64,000 bases of DNA from RUG11237 sp050874665 (GCA_050874665.1 JBNMLC010000005.1:62001-126000), one strand, 5' to 3'. Counted from the first letter of the stretch, positions 1 through 9,255 are shown. A program made the numbers and translations. The notes: generated by a model not told the origin, from the letters alone.

Positions 1-629
1 TTGCAGATGCAGCCGGAATTGGTGTGGGCTTAAATGAAGCAACCGGTGTCATGATTGTAAACATTGGTGCTGAAACCACTGAAATTTCTGTTATTTCTCT
101 TGGAGGAGTGGTAATTAGCAAATTGATTAAAATAGGCGGTGTAAAGTTAGATGAGGCCATCCAGAATGTAATAAGAAGAAACTACAATCTGATTATTGGT
201 GATAAGACCGCAGCCCATATAAAACATGAATTAGCCAGTGGTATCAAAGAAGATACGAATTTAAGCGGCATGGTTTGTGGACGCGATGTGGTGACAGGAC
301 TTCCTCTCGAAGTAGAAATTCCTGCTGACTTAATTTATGAAGCCTTAAAAGAACCTTTACACACCATTATGGATTCCATTAAGGTTATTTTGGAGCGTAC
401 CCCACCTGAATTTGCCAGAGATATTATCAAGGCAGGTGTCTACGTGACAGGCGGATGTGCTCAGATTCGAAATCTGGCACCTTTAATTACCAAGTCAACA
501 GGATTAAATGTAAATATTTCTGAAAACCCATCTGAAAGTGTAGCCAGAGGATTGGCCAGAATCATTAATAACAATGATTACAAATATCTTGCATACAATA
601 TTAAGGATATTACCAACTTATATAAATAA
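1..629 (+). CDS. mreB: Rod-shape protein MreB/Mbl, C-terminal part (cut by window edge)
   Basis: Actin-like ATPase that forms membrane-bound filaments guiding lateral wall synthesis. The reading frame is open to the left edge (codons in phase from base 3), so only about the last 208 residues are here. The GTG at 24 is an internal Val codon, not a start. The segment has the actin-fold phosphate-2 region (VNIGAETTEISVISLGG) and the adenosine-motif region (VYVTGGCAQIRNL) typical of MreB. mreC follows after 15 bases, the usual mreBCD order. MreB and Mbl cannot be told apart from this fragment; the mreC linkage favours MreB. Confidence 0.93.
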   Translation, partial: ADAAGIGVGLNEATGVMIVNIGAETTEISVISLGGVVISKLIKIGGVKLDEAIQNVIRRNYNLIIGDKTAAHIKHELASGIKEDTNLSGMVCGRDVVTGLPLEVEIPADLIYEALKEPLHTIMDSIKVILERTPPEFARDIIKAGVYVTGGCAQIRNLAPLITKSTGLNVNISENPSESVARGLARIINNNDYKYLAYNIKDITNLYK

Positions 630-644
630 ATTTGAGGGATTGTA

Positions 645-1508
645 ATGAAAAAAAAGAAACATAAATTTACACTTTCAAGTGAATATGTATTACTCATTTT
701 CACCGTGGTGTGCGTCATTATGATTTTTGTGACATTTAACACCAAAATCACTGCTGGCCCATTACGTGGAGTGGCAAGTTATGTTCTGGTACCTTTGCAA
801 AAAGGCATTAACCAGATTGGTTCCGTGTTCAGTGGCTGGTCTGACCAAATGGTAAGCCTTAAGGATGTCATGACGGAAAATGAGGAATTGAAGGCGCAAG
901 TAGACGAATTAACTACAGAAAATAACATTTTGCAACAGGATAAATTTGAATTAAACCGTCTGCGCCAGCTATATCAACTGGATGAAAAATATCCTGATTA
1001 TGATAAAGTAGGTGCCAGAGTGATTGGAAAAGATGCCGGCAACTGGTTTCAGACTTTTGTGATTGATAAAGGCAGCGAAGATGGTATCCAGGTAGATATG
1101 AATGTGATAGCCGGTAGCGGTCTTGTAGGAAGAGTAACTTCTGTAAGTCCACAAAGTGCGACTGTACTTTCCATCATAGATGATTCAAGTAACGTTGCCG
1201 CACAGGTACTTTCTACCTCTGATAATTGTATTGTCACCGGAAGTCTGAAATTGATGAGTGAAAATAAAATTTCCATTTCAAAGCTGACGGATGATGAGGA
1301 TAAAGTAACTCCGGGTGAAAAAATTGTCACTTCCAATATCAGTGATAAATATCTGCCAGGTATATTGATTGGCTATGTAGATGAAATAGCTATGGACTCT
1401 AATAACCTTACAAAATCAGGAACTCTTCGCCCGGCTGTTGACTTTGCTCATTTAGAAGAAGTGCTGGTTATTTTAGATTTAAAAAAAGGAACCGAGAAGG
1501 AGCAGTAG
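645..1508 (+). CDS. mreC: Rod-shape protein MreC
   Basis: Bitopic membrane protein that links MreB filaments to the elongation synthases. One N-terminal transmembrane helix (about residues 14-32) is followed by a coiled coil (about 62-108, heptads around ENEELKAQVDELTTEN) and the beta-rich extracellular MreC domain with the conserved stretch near GSGLVGRVTSVSPQSATV. At 287 residues it is of normal family length. It follows mreB by 15 bases and precedes mreD by one base, so translation is probably coupled. Confidence 0.95.
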   Translation: MKKKKHKFTLSSEYVLLIFTVVCVIMIFVTFNTKITAGPLRGVASYVLVPLQKGINQIGSVFSGWSDQMVSLKDVMTENEELKAQVDELTTENNILQQDKFELNRLRQLYQLDEKYPDYDKVGARVIGKDAGNWFQTFVIDKGSEDGIQVDMNVIAGSGLVGRVTSVSPQSATVLSIIDDSSNVAAQVLSTSDNCIVTGSLKLMSENKISISKLTDDEDKVTPGEKIVTSNISDKYLPGILIGYVDEIAMDSNNLTKSGTLRPAVDFAHLEEVLVILDLKKGTEKEQ

Positions 1509-1509
1509 T

Positions 1510-2028
1510 ATGAAGCGAAAAATTACCGTGTTTGTTTTAATTATTATATGCTTTTTACTGCAATGTACTGTTTTAAAAGAAATCAAATTTACACACGTAG
1601 TTCCAAATCTTTTGATTGTTGTTACGTCTTCCTTTGGTTTTATGCGTGGAAAAAAGGAAGGTTTGTATGTAGGATTTCTTTGTGGCATGTTAATTGATTT
1701 ATTTTTTTCCGAATTTTATGGTTTTTATACCCTTATCTATATGTACATAGGATATGTGAACGGCTTTTTCAAAAATATGTTTTATGATGATGACATCAAG
1801 CTTCCAATGGTTCTTATTACAGGAAGTGATTTTATATATGGCTGCATTATCTATGTATTTTCATTTTTATTAAGGGGACGATTCGATACTTGGTATTATT
1901 TCAAAAATGTCATTTTTCCAGAAGTAATTTACACTGTAGTTGTTACACTCGTATTCTACCGGATTATCCGTAGAATCAATCGAAAACTGGAAGAAGACGA
2001 GAAAAGGAGTGCGGCTAAATTTGTTTAG
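1510..2028 (+). CDS. mreD: Rod-shape protein MreD
   Basis: Small polytopic membrane protein of the elongation complex. The 172 residues form about five hydrophobic helices and include the conserved area VPNLLIVVTSSFGFMRGKKEGLYVGF, where MreD proteins carry Pro-Asn near the first loop. The start ATG follows the mreC stop by one base, with a GGAG element inside the end of mreC. The last codons overlap the PBP2 start in another frame. Identification rests on topology, length and its place between mreC and the PBP; sequence motifs in MreD are weak. Confidence 0.9.
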   Translation: MKRKITVFVLIIICFLLQCTVLKEIKFTHVVPNLLIVVTSSFGFMRGKKEGLYVGFLCGMLIDLFFSEFYGFYTLIYMYIGYVNGFFKNMFYDDDIKLPMVLITGSDFIYGCIIYVFSFLLRGRFDTWYYFKNVIFPEVIYTVVVTLVFYRIIRRINRKLEEDEKRSAAKFV

Positions 2029-4912
2029 TGATATCAAAGATTTTATTCTAAGCGTTGTAAAATCCAGGCTTTTTGTACTTGTACTAGTATTTATTGCCCT
2101 ATTTTCCGTTTTAGTTGAACGCCTTTTTACGTTACAGATTGTAAAAGGGGAAGAATATCTGGATAAATATGTGTTAAAAACAGAGCGACAACAGACCATT
2201 TCCAGTACCAGGGGAAATATCTACGACCGCAACGGCAAGCTGCTAGCCTACGATGAACTGGCGTATTCTGTCACACTTGAAGATACATATGAAGGAAAAG
2301 ATAAAGATAATAAGCTTAACGAAACTATTCGAAAGCTTATTAAGATTATAGAAGAGAACGGAGACAGTATCGTTAACGATTTTAATATTATTATCGGTGA
2401 AAATGGCTTGTATGAATATACGGTAGAAGACACCGCAAGGCTTCGCTTTATTGCAGATGTTTACGGATACGCTAAAATAGACAAGCTTTCTCTGACACAA
2501 AAAAATTCCTCTGCGGAACAGTTGATTGGTTATATGGCAGAACGCTATGGCATAGGTGCCTACAAAGATGATAACAAGGAAAAGCCCTTTATTATCGATT
2601 CTTCTTATTCTAAAGAAGAATTGTTAAAGGTTATTACCGTCAGATATCAGTTAAGTCTTAATTTGTATCAGCAATATGTTGCCACTGTCGTTGCCAATGA
2701 TGTAAAAGAAGAAACCGTAGCTGTTATTTTAGAAAACAGCGATACACTCGAAGGCGTGGCTATTGCTGAAAATACCATGCGCAAATATGTCGACAGTACT
2801 TATATGGCACAAATTATTGGCTATACCGGAAAAATTTCTTCTGAGGATTTAGAAACCTATAAAGCAGAAGATGATTCTTACACAATGAATGATACTGTAG
2901 GTAAAGCAGGAATTGAACAGGAAATGGAATCTGCTCTTCGCGGTAAAAAGGGATATAAATTAGTTGCCGTTGACAATATGGGTAAAGTAGTAGAAGAGCT
3001 TGAATGCAAAGACCCGGTTGCGGGAAATGATTTATATTTAACCATAGATATTGACTTGCAAAAAGCTGTGTATAATATTATTGAGCAGAAATTAGCAGGT
3101 ATCCTTCATTCTAAGATTATTGATGCCAAAACTTATAATCAGAGTGGTGGAAAGGCAAAGGACATTAAAATTCCAATTGATGACGTTTATTATGCGTTAA
3201 TCAACAATAACGTTATTAAAACTTCGCATTTTGAAGCGGAAGATGCAGGCACTACAGAGAAGCAGGTTCTATCCAGCTATATTGCCAAGCGTGATCAGGC
3301 AATCAGCCAGATTATGGCAGAATTAACCTCCAATACACCAACGCCGTATAAATCACTTAGTGAGGAAATGCAGGTCTATGAAACTTTCATCACAACTTTG
3401 CTTGGAAAATACAACGATGCTGTAATTGATGAAACTAACATTGATAAGTCTAATGAAGCATATAAAGCCTGGAAAGATGAAACCATTGGTTTAAAAGAAT
3501 ATTTGCAGTTTTTAGTGGAAGAAAATTGTATTGATATTACGAAACTTTCCGTAAAAAGTAAATATTCGGATTCCGATGAAATTTACACCGCTTTATTAGA
3601 ATACATTAGTGAGCAATTAACATCCGGTGTAACAGTAAGAGATTCGCAAGGCAATTCAAGCAGCTTTACTAAAAAAATCTTTAAATACATGATTGCACAA
3701 AATTTAGTAAGTGGAAAAGAATTGTGTTATATTTTATATGAACAGGGCGTTCTTCCGGAAGATGATGCAGACAAGGACAAGTTATATCATGGTTCTGTTG
3801 GCGCTTATAGCTTTATGAAAGATAAGATTCAAAAGCTGGAAATTACACCTGCACAGCTTGCATTAGACCCATGTTCCGCTTCCTGCATCGTTACCGATGT
3901 AAATACAGGAGAAGCTTTGGCAGTAGTATCTTATCCTAGCTATGACAATAATCTTCTGGCAAATACCGTGGATTCAGACTACTATAATAGTCTTTTAACG
4001 GATTTGTCCAGACCATTGTATAATAATGCTACACAACAGCAGACGGCTCCGGGATCCACATTTAAACCGATTTCCGCCATAGCCGGACTGGAAGAACAAG
4101 TCATTTCAACCGGTTCTTCCATTACCTGTACCGGTGAATATGACCGTATTACACCTACAATTAAATGTTGGATTTACCCTGCAAGCCACGGTTCTCTTAA
4201 TGTAGTAGGCGGCTTAAAAAATTCATGTAACTATTTCTTTAACGAGGTTGCATATAAATTAAGTTTGAATAACGGAAGATATGATACGGAATATGGTTTG
4301 ACAAGACTTGGAAAATATGCCAAAATGTTTGGACTCGGCGATGTTTCCGGCTTAGAAATTGTAGAAACTCCGCCTCAGGTATCCGATACAGATCCACTTC
4401 GTTCTGCTATCGGTCAGGGCAGCCATAACTACACTATTTCACAGATGGCAAGATATGTAACAACTCTGGCAAATCAAGGTACCTGTTATAACTTAAGTCT
4501 GCTGGACAAAGTGACAACCGCTGATGGTACATTAGTGAAAGATTACACACCTACGGTATATAATCAGGTAGAAATTGCTGACTCTACATGGCAGGCGGTA
4601 AAATCCGGTATGGCTCAGGCTGCTTCCGGCTACTCAGCATTAAAAGAAATAGAAGAAAAACTTACTATTGTTGGAAAAACAGGTACGGCAGAACAGAATA
4701 AGAAAAGAGCAAACCATGCTCTCTTTATAGGCTATGCGCCATATGACAATCCTGAAATTTCTGTCGCAACACGTATAACCTTTGGCTATACATCCTCAAA
4801 TGCTGTGGGAATTGCAAGCGATGTATTTAAATACTATTTCCAATTAGAAGATTCGGAAGATATTTTAAGTGGAACAGCAGATACACCAAGCGGTCAGACA
4901 ATCGGCGATTAA
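2021..4912 (+). CDS. mrdA: Class B penicillin-binding protein 2 (elongation transpeptidase) with large insert
   Basis: Peptidoglycan D,D-transpeptidase expected to pair with RodA. I chose TTG at 2021 (GGAG at 2006-2009) over the longer open frame from 1940 inside mreD; GTG at 2009 is an alternative. The 963 residues have an N-terminal anchor (about 13-32), a PBP dimerisation domain, and a transpeptidase domain with STFK (Ser679), SCN (Ser735) and KTG (Lys886). About 250 residues (roughly 360-615) are inserted between the strand LTIDIDLQKAV and VTDVNTGEALAVVSYP, where E. coli PBP2 has almost nothing. Cys703, Cys716 and His723 lie near the active site and resemble the metal site of clostridial class B PBPs. 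It lies between mreD and minC in one transcription unit. Confidence 0.92.
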   Translation: MFSDIKDFILSVVKSRLFVLVLVFIALFSVLVERLFTLQIVKGEEYLDKYVLKTERQQTISSTRGNIYDRNGKLLAYDELAYSVTLEDTYEGKDKDNKLNETIRKLIKIIEENGDSIVNDFNIIIGENGLYEYTVEDTARLRFIADVYGYAKIDKLSLTQKNSSAEQLIGYMAERYGIGAYKDDNKEKPFIIDSSYSKEELLKVITVRYQLSLNLYQQYVATVVANDVKEETVAVILENSDTLEGVAIAENTMRKYVDSTYMAQIIGYTGKISSEDLETYKAEDDSYTMNDTVGKAGIEQEMESALRGKKGYKLVAVDNMGKVVEELECKDPVAGNDLYLTIDIDLQKAVYNIIEQKLAGILHSKIIDAKTYNQSGGKAKDIKIPIDDVYYALINNNVIKTSHFEAEDAGTTEKQVLSSYIAKRDQAISQIMAELTSNTPTPYKSLSEEMQVYETFITTLLGKYNDAVIDETNIDKSNEAYKAWKDETIGLKEYLQFLVEENCIDITKLSVKSKYSDSDEIYTALLEYISEQLTSGVTVRDSQGNSSSFTKKIFKYMIAQNLVSGKELCYILYEQGVLPEDDADKDKLYHGSVGAYSFMKDKIQKLEITPAQLALDPCSASCIVTDVNTGEALAVVSYPSYDNNLLANTVDSDYYNSLLTDLSRPLYNNATQQQTAPGSTFKPISAIAGLEEQVISTGSSITCTGEYDRITPTIKCWIYPASHGSLNVVGGLKNSCNYFFNEVAYKLSLNNGRYDTEYGLTRLGKYAKMFGLGDVSGLEIVETPPQVSDTDPLRSAIGQGSHNYTISQMARYVTTLANQGTCYNLSLLDKVTTADGTLVKDYTPTVYNQVEIADSTWQAVKSGMAQAASGYSALKEIEEKLTIVGKTGTAEQNKKRANHALFIGYAPYDNPEISVATRITFGYTSSNAVGIASDVFKYYFQLEDSEDILSGTADTPSGQTIGD

Positions 4913-4929
4913 GTATGGAGGTGAGATAA

Positions 4930-5613
4930 GTGAAAGAATCAGTTGTAATTAAAAGCAATGCTTATGGAATTATCGTCAATATGGATAAGGATATTCCTTT
5001 TGATACATTACTTACAGATATCGGCAAAAAATTTAAAAGTTCTGCAAAATTCTTTAAAAATGCCAAAATGGGAATTTCTTTTAAAGGCAGGGAATTGACA
5101 GATGAGCAAGAAAGAGCTATCCTTAATATTATTTCCGAGAATTCCGGCATGGAAATTGTATGCGTAGTAGATAATGGATCCTTTGATGAACAAGTATTTA
5201 AAAATGCCGTAGAAAACAAAGTGTCGGAAATGGATTCCAAAGACGGACAGTTCTATAAAGGAACGCTAAGATCCGGACAGGTTTTTGAAGCCGAAACCAG
5301 TGTGGTCATTTTAGGTGATGTAAACCCGGGTGCCACGGTAATTTCCACCGGAAACATTGTTGTTCTTGGTGCCTTAAAAGGCACCGCCTATGCAGGAGGC
5401 AATGGAAATGAAGGTGCCTTTGTAGCGGCTTTGGAAATGAATCCTATGCAAATTAAAATTGGTGACAAAATTGCAAGATGCTCTGATGAAACTTCCATAT
5501 TCAAAAGAAAGAAAAAGAAAGTATCAACAGAACCAAAAATTGCCTTTGTAGAAGATGGAAATATCTATATTGAAACTATAAGTAAGGAAGTACTAAATGA
5601 TATTAATTTATAG
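4930..5613 (+). CDS. minC: Septum site-determining protein MinC
   Basis: FtsZ assembly inhibitor that keeps Z rings away from the poles. It has 227 residues, with an N-terminal FtsZ-binding domain (about 1-100) and a C-terminal beta-helix (about 110-215, with GDVNPGATVISTGNIVVLGALKGTAYAGG) that dimerises and binds MinD. GTG at 4930 is the start, with GGAGGTGAG just upstream. minD and minE follow directly, so a complete MinCDE oscillator is encoded, unlike Bacillus, which uses DivIVA instead of MinE. Confidence 0.96.
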   Translation: MKESVVIKSNAYGIIVNMDKDIPFDTLLTDIGKKFKSSAKFFKNAKMGISFKGRELTDEQERAILNIISENSGMEIVCVVDNGSFDEQVFKNAVENKVSEMDSKDGQFYKGTLRSGQVFEAETSVVILGDVNPGATVISTGNIVVLGALKGTAYAGGNGNEGAFVAALEMNPMQIKIGDKIARCSDETSIFKRKKKKVSTEPKIAFVEDGNIYIETISKEVLNDINL

Positions 5614-5641
5614 TATTTATAATTTTTAGGGAGGAACTAAA

Positions 5642-6433
5642 ATGAGTGAAGTAATAGTAATCACTTCCGGTAAAGGTGGCGTTGGTAAAACAACTACCAC
5701 AGCCAATGTAGGAACCGGACTAGCAAAATTGGATAAGAAAGTTGTATTAATTGACACGGATATCGGTCTTCGTAACCTAGATGTAGTTATGGGACTTGAA
5801 AACCGTATTGTATATAACTTAGTTGACGTAGTAGAAGGAAATTGCAGAATTAAACAGGCGCTAATCAAAGATAAGCGCTATCCAAATCTTTATCTTCTGC
5901 CTTCTGCCCAGACCAGAGATAAAACTTCCGTTACACCGGAACAGATGAAAAAGCTGACCGACGAATTAAGAGAAGAATTTGATTACATACTGTTAGATTG
6001 TCCGGCAGGTATTGAGCAGGGCTTTAAGAATGCAGTTGCCGGTGCTGACAGAGCATTAGTAGTTACTACGCCGGAGGTTTCCGCTATTCGTGATGCCGAC
6101 CGCATTATCGGATTGTTAGAAGCAAACGAATTAAAACGTACCGATTTAATTGTAAACCGTATCCGTATGGACATGGTAAAACGCGGTGACATGATGTCAA
6201 TTGATGACGTGGTAGATATTCTTGCAGTCAACTTAATCGGTGCAGTACCAGATGATGAACAGATTGTTATCTCTACCAACCAAGGGGAACCTTTAGTAGG
6301 ATCAGATGCATTGGCAGGTAAAGCATATATGAATATTTGCAAGCGTATTATGGGAGAAGATATTCCTCTCATGAATTTAGATGCAAATAATGGTTTTTTT
6401 GCCAAGATTTCCTCTATATTTAAGAAAAACTAA
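5642..6433 (+). CDS. minD: Septum site-determining ATPase MinD
   Basis: ParA/MinD-type ATPase that binds membrane when ATP-bound and recruits MinC. The deviant Walker A motif (GKGGVGKTT, residues 10-18, signature Lys11) is intact, as are the switch I Asp (VVLIDTDIGLRN) and Walker B region (YILLDCPAG). The C-terminus FFAKISSIFKKN is an amphipathic membrane-targeting helix. It has 263 residues, the normal length. A good GGAGG lies 5 to 10 bases before ATG. It lies between minC and minE. Confidence 0.98.
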   Translation: MSEVIVITSGKGGVGKTTTTANVGTGLAKLDKKVVLIDTDIGLRNLDVVMGLENRIVYNLVDVVEGNCRIKQALIKDKRYPNLYLLPSAQTRDKTSVTPEQMKKLTDELREEFDYILLDCPAGIEQGFKNAVAGADRALVVTTPEVSAIRDADRIIGLLEANELKRTDLIVNRIRMDMVKRGDMMSIDDVVDILAVNLIGAVPDDEQIVISTNQGEPLVGSDALAGKAYMNICKRIMGEDIPLMNLDANNGFFAKISSIFKKN

Positions 6434-6445
6434 GGAGGACTGGCA

Positions 6446-6727
6446 ATGGGATTAATGGATTTTTTTAAAAAGAAAACTTCAGGTGATGTTGCAAAAGACA
6501 GATTAAAACTGCTTTTGATTTCCGACAGAGCAAACTGTTCACCTGAAATAATGGAAATGATTAAAAATGATATTATAAAGGTTATTTCAAAATATATGGA
6601 AATTGATGCAGAAGGATTGGATATTCAGATTACTCAGACAGAATCTGACGGACGAAATGGAAATGTTCCGGCACTTTTTGCAAACATTCCTATCAAAGAT
6701 TTAAAGCAGACAAATCAAGACAAATAA
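6446..6727 (+). CDS. minE: Cell division topological specificity factor MinE
   Basis: Short protein that stimulates MinD ATPase and drives pole-to-pole oscillation. Its 93 residues carry the N-terminal membrane-binding start MGLMDFFKKK, the MinD-interacting helix around DRLKLLLISDRANCSPEIM, and a C-terminal dimerisation domain ending in IPIKDLK. It starts 12 bases after minD, with AAGGAGG upstream. Confidence 0.95.
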   Translation: MGLMDFFKKKTSGDVAKDRLKLLLISDRANCSPEIMEMIKNDIIKVISKYMEIDAEGLDIQITQTESDGRNGNVPALFANIPIKDLKQTNQDK

Positions 6728-6762
6728 CCTGAATTGTTATAAATAAAGGAAAAGGGACAGGT

Positions 6763-7866
6763 ATGTTAAAAAAGTATGAATTGAAAAATTATAGATTTAA
6801 TTTAGTTTTTTTACTGATCGCATTGACCGGAATGGGTGTTCTTGTGGTAGGAAGTGCTTTGGAATCCGTACAAAAGAAGCAATTTTTTGGTATGATTCTG
6901 GGACTTGTCATCATGATAATAATTTCACTATTAGATTATTCATATATTTTAAGATTTTATTGGATAATGTATGCGATTTCTGTTATACTTTTATTAGCAG
7001 TACAATTCTTCGGTGTTTCCGTAAACGGCTCTAAGCGTTGGCTGAATTTTGGTTATCAATTCCAGCCCTCGGAAATCTGTAAGATTCTGCTCATCCTGTT
7101 CTTTGCCAGGTATTTTATGATTTATAAAGAAGAAATAAACACGTTTCGCAGGCTTTGCATTACGGCAATATTAATGCTGATTCCAGTAGGTTTAATTGAA
7201 AAGCAGCCTGACCTTTCTACCACAATAACGGTTGCTTTTATGTTATGTATGATGCTGTATGTCTCCGGTCTAAGCTATAAATTAATTGGCTCTGTGTTAG
7301 CCATTATAGTGCCTTGTGCAATTGTATTTTTAACCATTGTGATTCAACCGGACCAGACACTTCTTGAGAGTTATCAGCGTGACCGAATTATGGCATGGCT
7401 GAATCCGGAAGAGTATCAAAACAGCACCGGCTATCAGCAGCTCAATGCTATCATGGCAATCGGTTCTGGACAACTTTATGGAAAAGGATTAAATAACAAC
7501 AGCATTACCTCTGTAAAAAATGGTAATTTTATTGCAGAGCCGGAAACTGACTTTATTTTTGCAATTGTGGGAGAAGAATTGGGGTTTGTAGGAAGCATTA
7601 TTATCATTGCACTCATTGGATTAATTGTATTTACCTGCATTATGATAGGCCGACGGGCTAAAGATTTGTCAGGAACACTCATATGTGTGGGCATGGCATC
7701 GCTGGTCGGGTTTCAAAGCTTTGTCAATATTGGCGTTGCCACTGGGGTTTTGCCAAACACAGGAATACCTCTTCCATTTATCAGCTATGGACTTACCTCT
7801 CTGGTAAGCATGTATATTGGAATGGGCTTTGTACTTAATGTTGGATTGCAACCAAAAAAATACTAA
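6763..7866 (+). CDS. rodA: SEDS glycosyltransferase RodA
   Basis: Polymerises lipid II into glycan strands for the lateral wall, with a class B PBP as partner. It has 367 residues and about ten transmembrane helices. The SEDS signature regions include NGSKRWLNFGYQFQPSEICKI and the C-terminal TGIPLPFISYGLTSLVSMYIGMG, and the catalytic-loop Asp lies in EPETDFIFAIVGEELG. Position after minE in the same unit as mreCD and the PBP argues for RodA rather than FtsW or SpoVE. Confidence 0.93.
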   Translation: MLKKYELKNYRFNLVFLLIALTGMGVLVVGSALESVQKKQFFGMILGLVIMIIISLLDYSYILRFYWIMYAISVILLLAVQFFGVSVNGSKRWLNFGYQFQPSEICKILLILFFARYFMIYKEEINTFRRLCITAILMLIPVGLIEKQPDLSTTITVAFMLCMMLYVSGLSYKLIGSVLAIIVPCAIVFLTIVIQPDQTLLESYQRDRIMAWLNPEEYQNSTGYQQLNAIMAIGSGQLYGKGLNNNSITSVKNGNFIAEPETDFIFAIVGEELGFVGSIIIIALIGLIVFTCIMIGRRAKDLSGTLICVGMASLVGFQSFVNIGVATGVLPNTGIPLPFISYGLTSLVSMYIGMGFVLNVGLQPKKY

Positions 7867-7880
7867 AAGGGGGTTCACTA

Positions 7881-8276
7881 ATGAACATAGGACTAATAGC
7901 ACATGACTCAAAGAAAAAATTAATGCAGAACTTCTGTATTGCATATCGCGGCATTTTAAGCAAAAATGAATTATATGCCACAGGAACTACCGGAAGGCTA
8001 ATTGAAGAAGTAACAAATTTAAATGTACACAAATATTTAGCAGGTCATTTAGGTGGCGAGCAGCAGCTCGGCGCTCAAATCGAACACAATCAGATTGACC
8101 TTTTAATTTTCCTTCGTGACCCATTGGCACCACAGCATCATGATCCTGATGTGAATAATGTATTTCGTCTTTGCGATATGCATAATATACCATTGGCCAC
8201 AAATTTAGCTTCTGCAGAACTGCTTATTAAGTCATTAGATAGAGGAGATCTTGATTGGCGTGAGATGTATAAATAA
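7881..8276 (+). CDS. mgsA: Methylglyoxal synthase
   Basis: Converts dihydroxyacetone phosphate to methylglyoxal and phosphate, an overflow bypass of lower glycolysis. It has 131 residues. The phosphate-binding region YATGTTGRLIEE, the LGGEQQLGAQI segment and the catalytic-loop stretch FLRDPLAPQHHDPDV all match the family. RBS AAAGGGGG lies before ATG 7881. Its 3' end overlaps the start of the carboxypeptidase gene by 17 bases if GTG 8260 is used there. Why mgsA sits behind rodA is unclear, but this is a recurring order in Clostridia. Confidence 0.96.
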   Translation: MNIGLIAHDSKKKLMQNFCIAYRGILSKNELYATGTTGRLIEEVTNLNVHKYLAGHLGGEQQLGAQIEHNQIDLLIFLRDPLAPQHHDPDVNNVFRLCDMHNIPLATNLASAELLIKSLDRGDLDWREMYK

Positions 8277-9255
8277 AAAGAAAAAGATAATCGCTGTATT
8301 GCTTAGCTGTTCATTCCTGCTTTGCAGTTGTGGCAGCAATACTACGTTTGAAAATGCTTATGATCCAGACAATCTTTCCTCTGCCTACAGTGTTATGCAA
8401 GGGGACTTTTCTTCCGTAGTCAAACCTTTTGCACAGAATTTATGCGTTGCCAGTGAGAATATAACACCATCTTCTGTCGATGTATCAAATGTGGAATGTG
8501 CAGGTTTATTTGATTTAAATAACAAAGAAGTTTTATATGCTTCCAATATTCATAAACAGATGAACCCGGCAAGTCTTACTAAAATCATGACTGCCCTGTT
8601 AGCTTTAGAAAACTGCGGTACGGATGAGATAATCACTGCAACTTCCAGTGTAAACATAACAGAATCCGGTGCTCAGCTCTGTGGCTTTCAAGAGGGGGAT
8701 ACTTTTACTATGGATCAGGCCTTATATGGACTTTTAATGTATTCTGGAAATGATGCCGGGGTTGCGATTGCAGAGCACGTAGCAGGGAGTGTGGAGGCAT
8801 TTGCCGAAATGATGAACGAGAAAGCCAAAGAGCTTGGTGCTACTAACACGCATTTCTCTAATCCTCACGGCTTAACTGCAGCAGACCATTACACCACAGC
8901 TTATGATTTATATTTGATTTTTAACGCTGCAATGCAATACGATAAATTTATCGAAGTAATACATTCTACGGAATATTCTTCTGTTTATCATGATAAAAAC
9001 GGCACAGAAAAAGAATTAAGTTTTAAATCTACAAATCAATTTTTCAATGCAACTTCCGGATATAAAGCTCCGGATACAATTACTGTAATTGGTGGAAAAA
9101 CAGGAACAACGGAAGCAGCAGGTGCATGCCTGATTCTATTAAGTAATGATACTGCCGGAAATCCCTACATTTCTGTTATCTTAAAAGCCGATGATAAAAC
9201 AGTACTTTATACGAAAATGACAAATCTTTTAACTGCCATTACTACAACACATTAG
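8260..9255 (+). CDS. D-alanyl-D-alanine carboxypeptidase (DacA/DacF family), lipoprotein-like
   Basis: Serine peptidase that trims the last D-Ala from stem peptides. The motifs are SLTK (Ser105), SGN (Ser162) and KTG (Lys280). With GTG 8260 it has 331 residues. TTG 8251 lies only 3 bases from AGAGGAG and is less likely. The N-terminus is a basic stretch, a hydrophobic core and LLCSC, which fits a lipobox and suggests membrane anchoring at the N-terminus instead of the C-terminal amphipathic helix of PBP5. The C-terminal PBP5 beta domain is missing. A strong hairpin terminator follows. Confidence 0.92.
   Translation: MRCINKKKKIIAVLLSCSFLLCSCGSNTTFENAYDPDNLSSAYSVMQGDFSSVVKPFAQNLCVASENITPSSVDVSNVECAGLFDLNNKEVLYASNIHKQMNPASLTKIMTALLALENCGTDEIITATSSVNITESGAQLCGFQEGDTFTMDQALYGLLMYSGNDAGVAIAEHVAGSVEAFAEMMNEKAKELGATNTHFSNPHGLTAADHYTTAYDLYLIFNAAMQYDKFIEVIHSTEYSSVYHDKNGTEKELSFKSTNQFFNATSGYKAPDTITVIGGKTGTTEAAGACLILLSNDTAGNPYISVILKADDKTVLYTKMTNLLTAITTTH

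Noticed and set aside
24..629. GTG at 24 as the mreB start
   Set aside because: The frame is open to the left edge and the actin-fold sequence continues upstream (DAAGIGVGLNEA).
1940..2020. Longer PBP2 start inside mreD
   Set aside because: It has no RBS and lies in mreD; TTG 2021 has GGAG.
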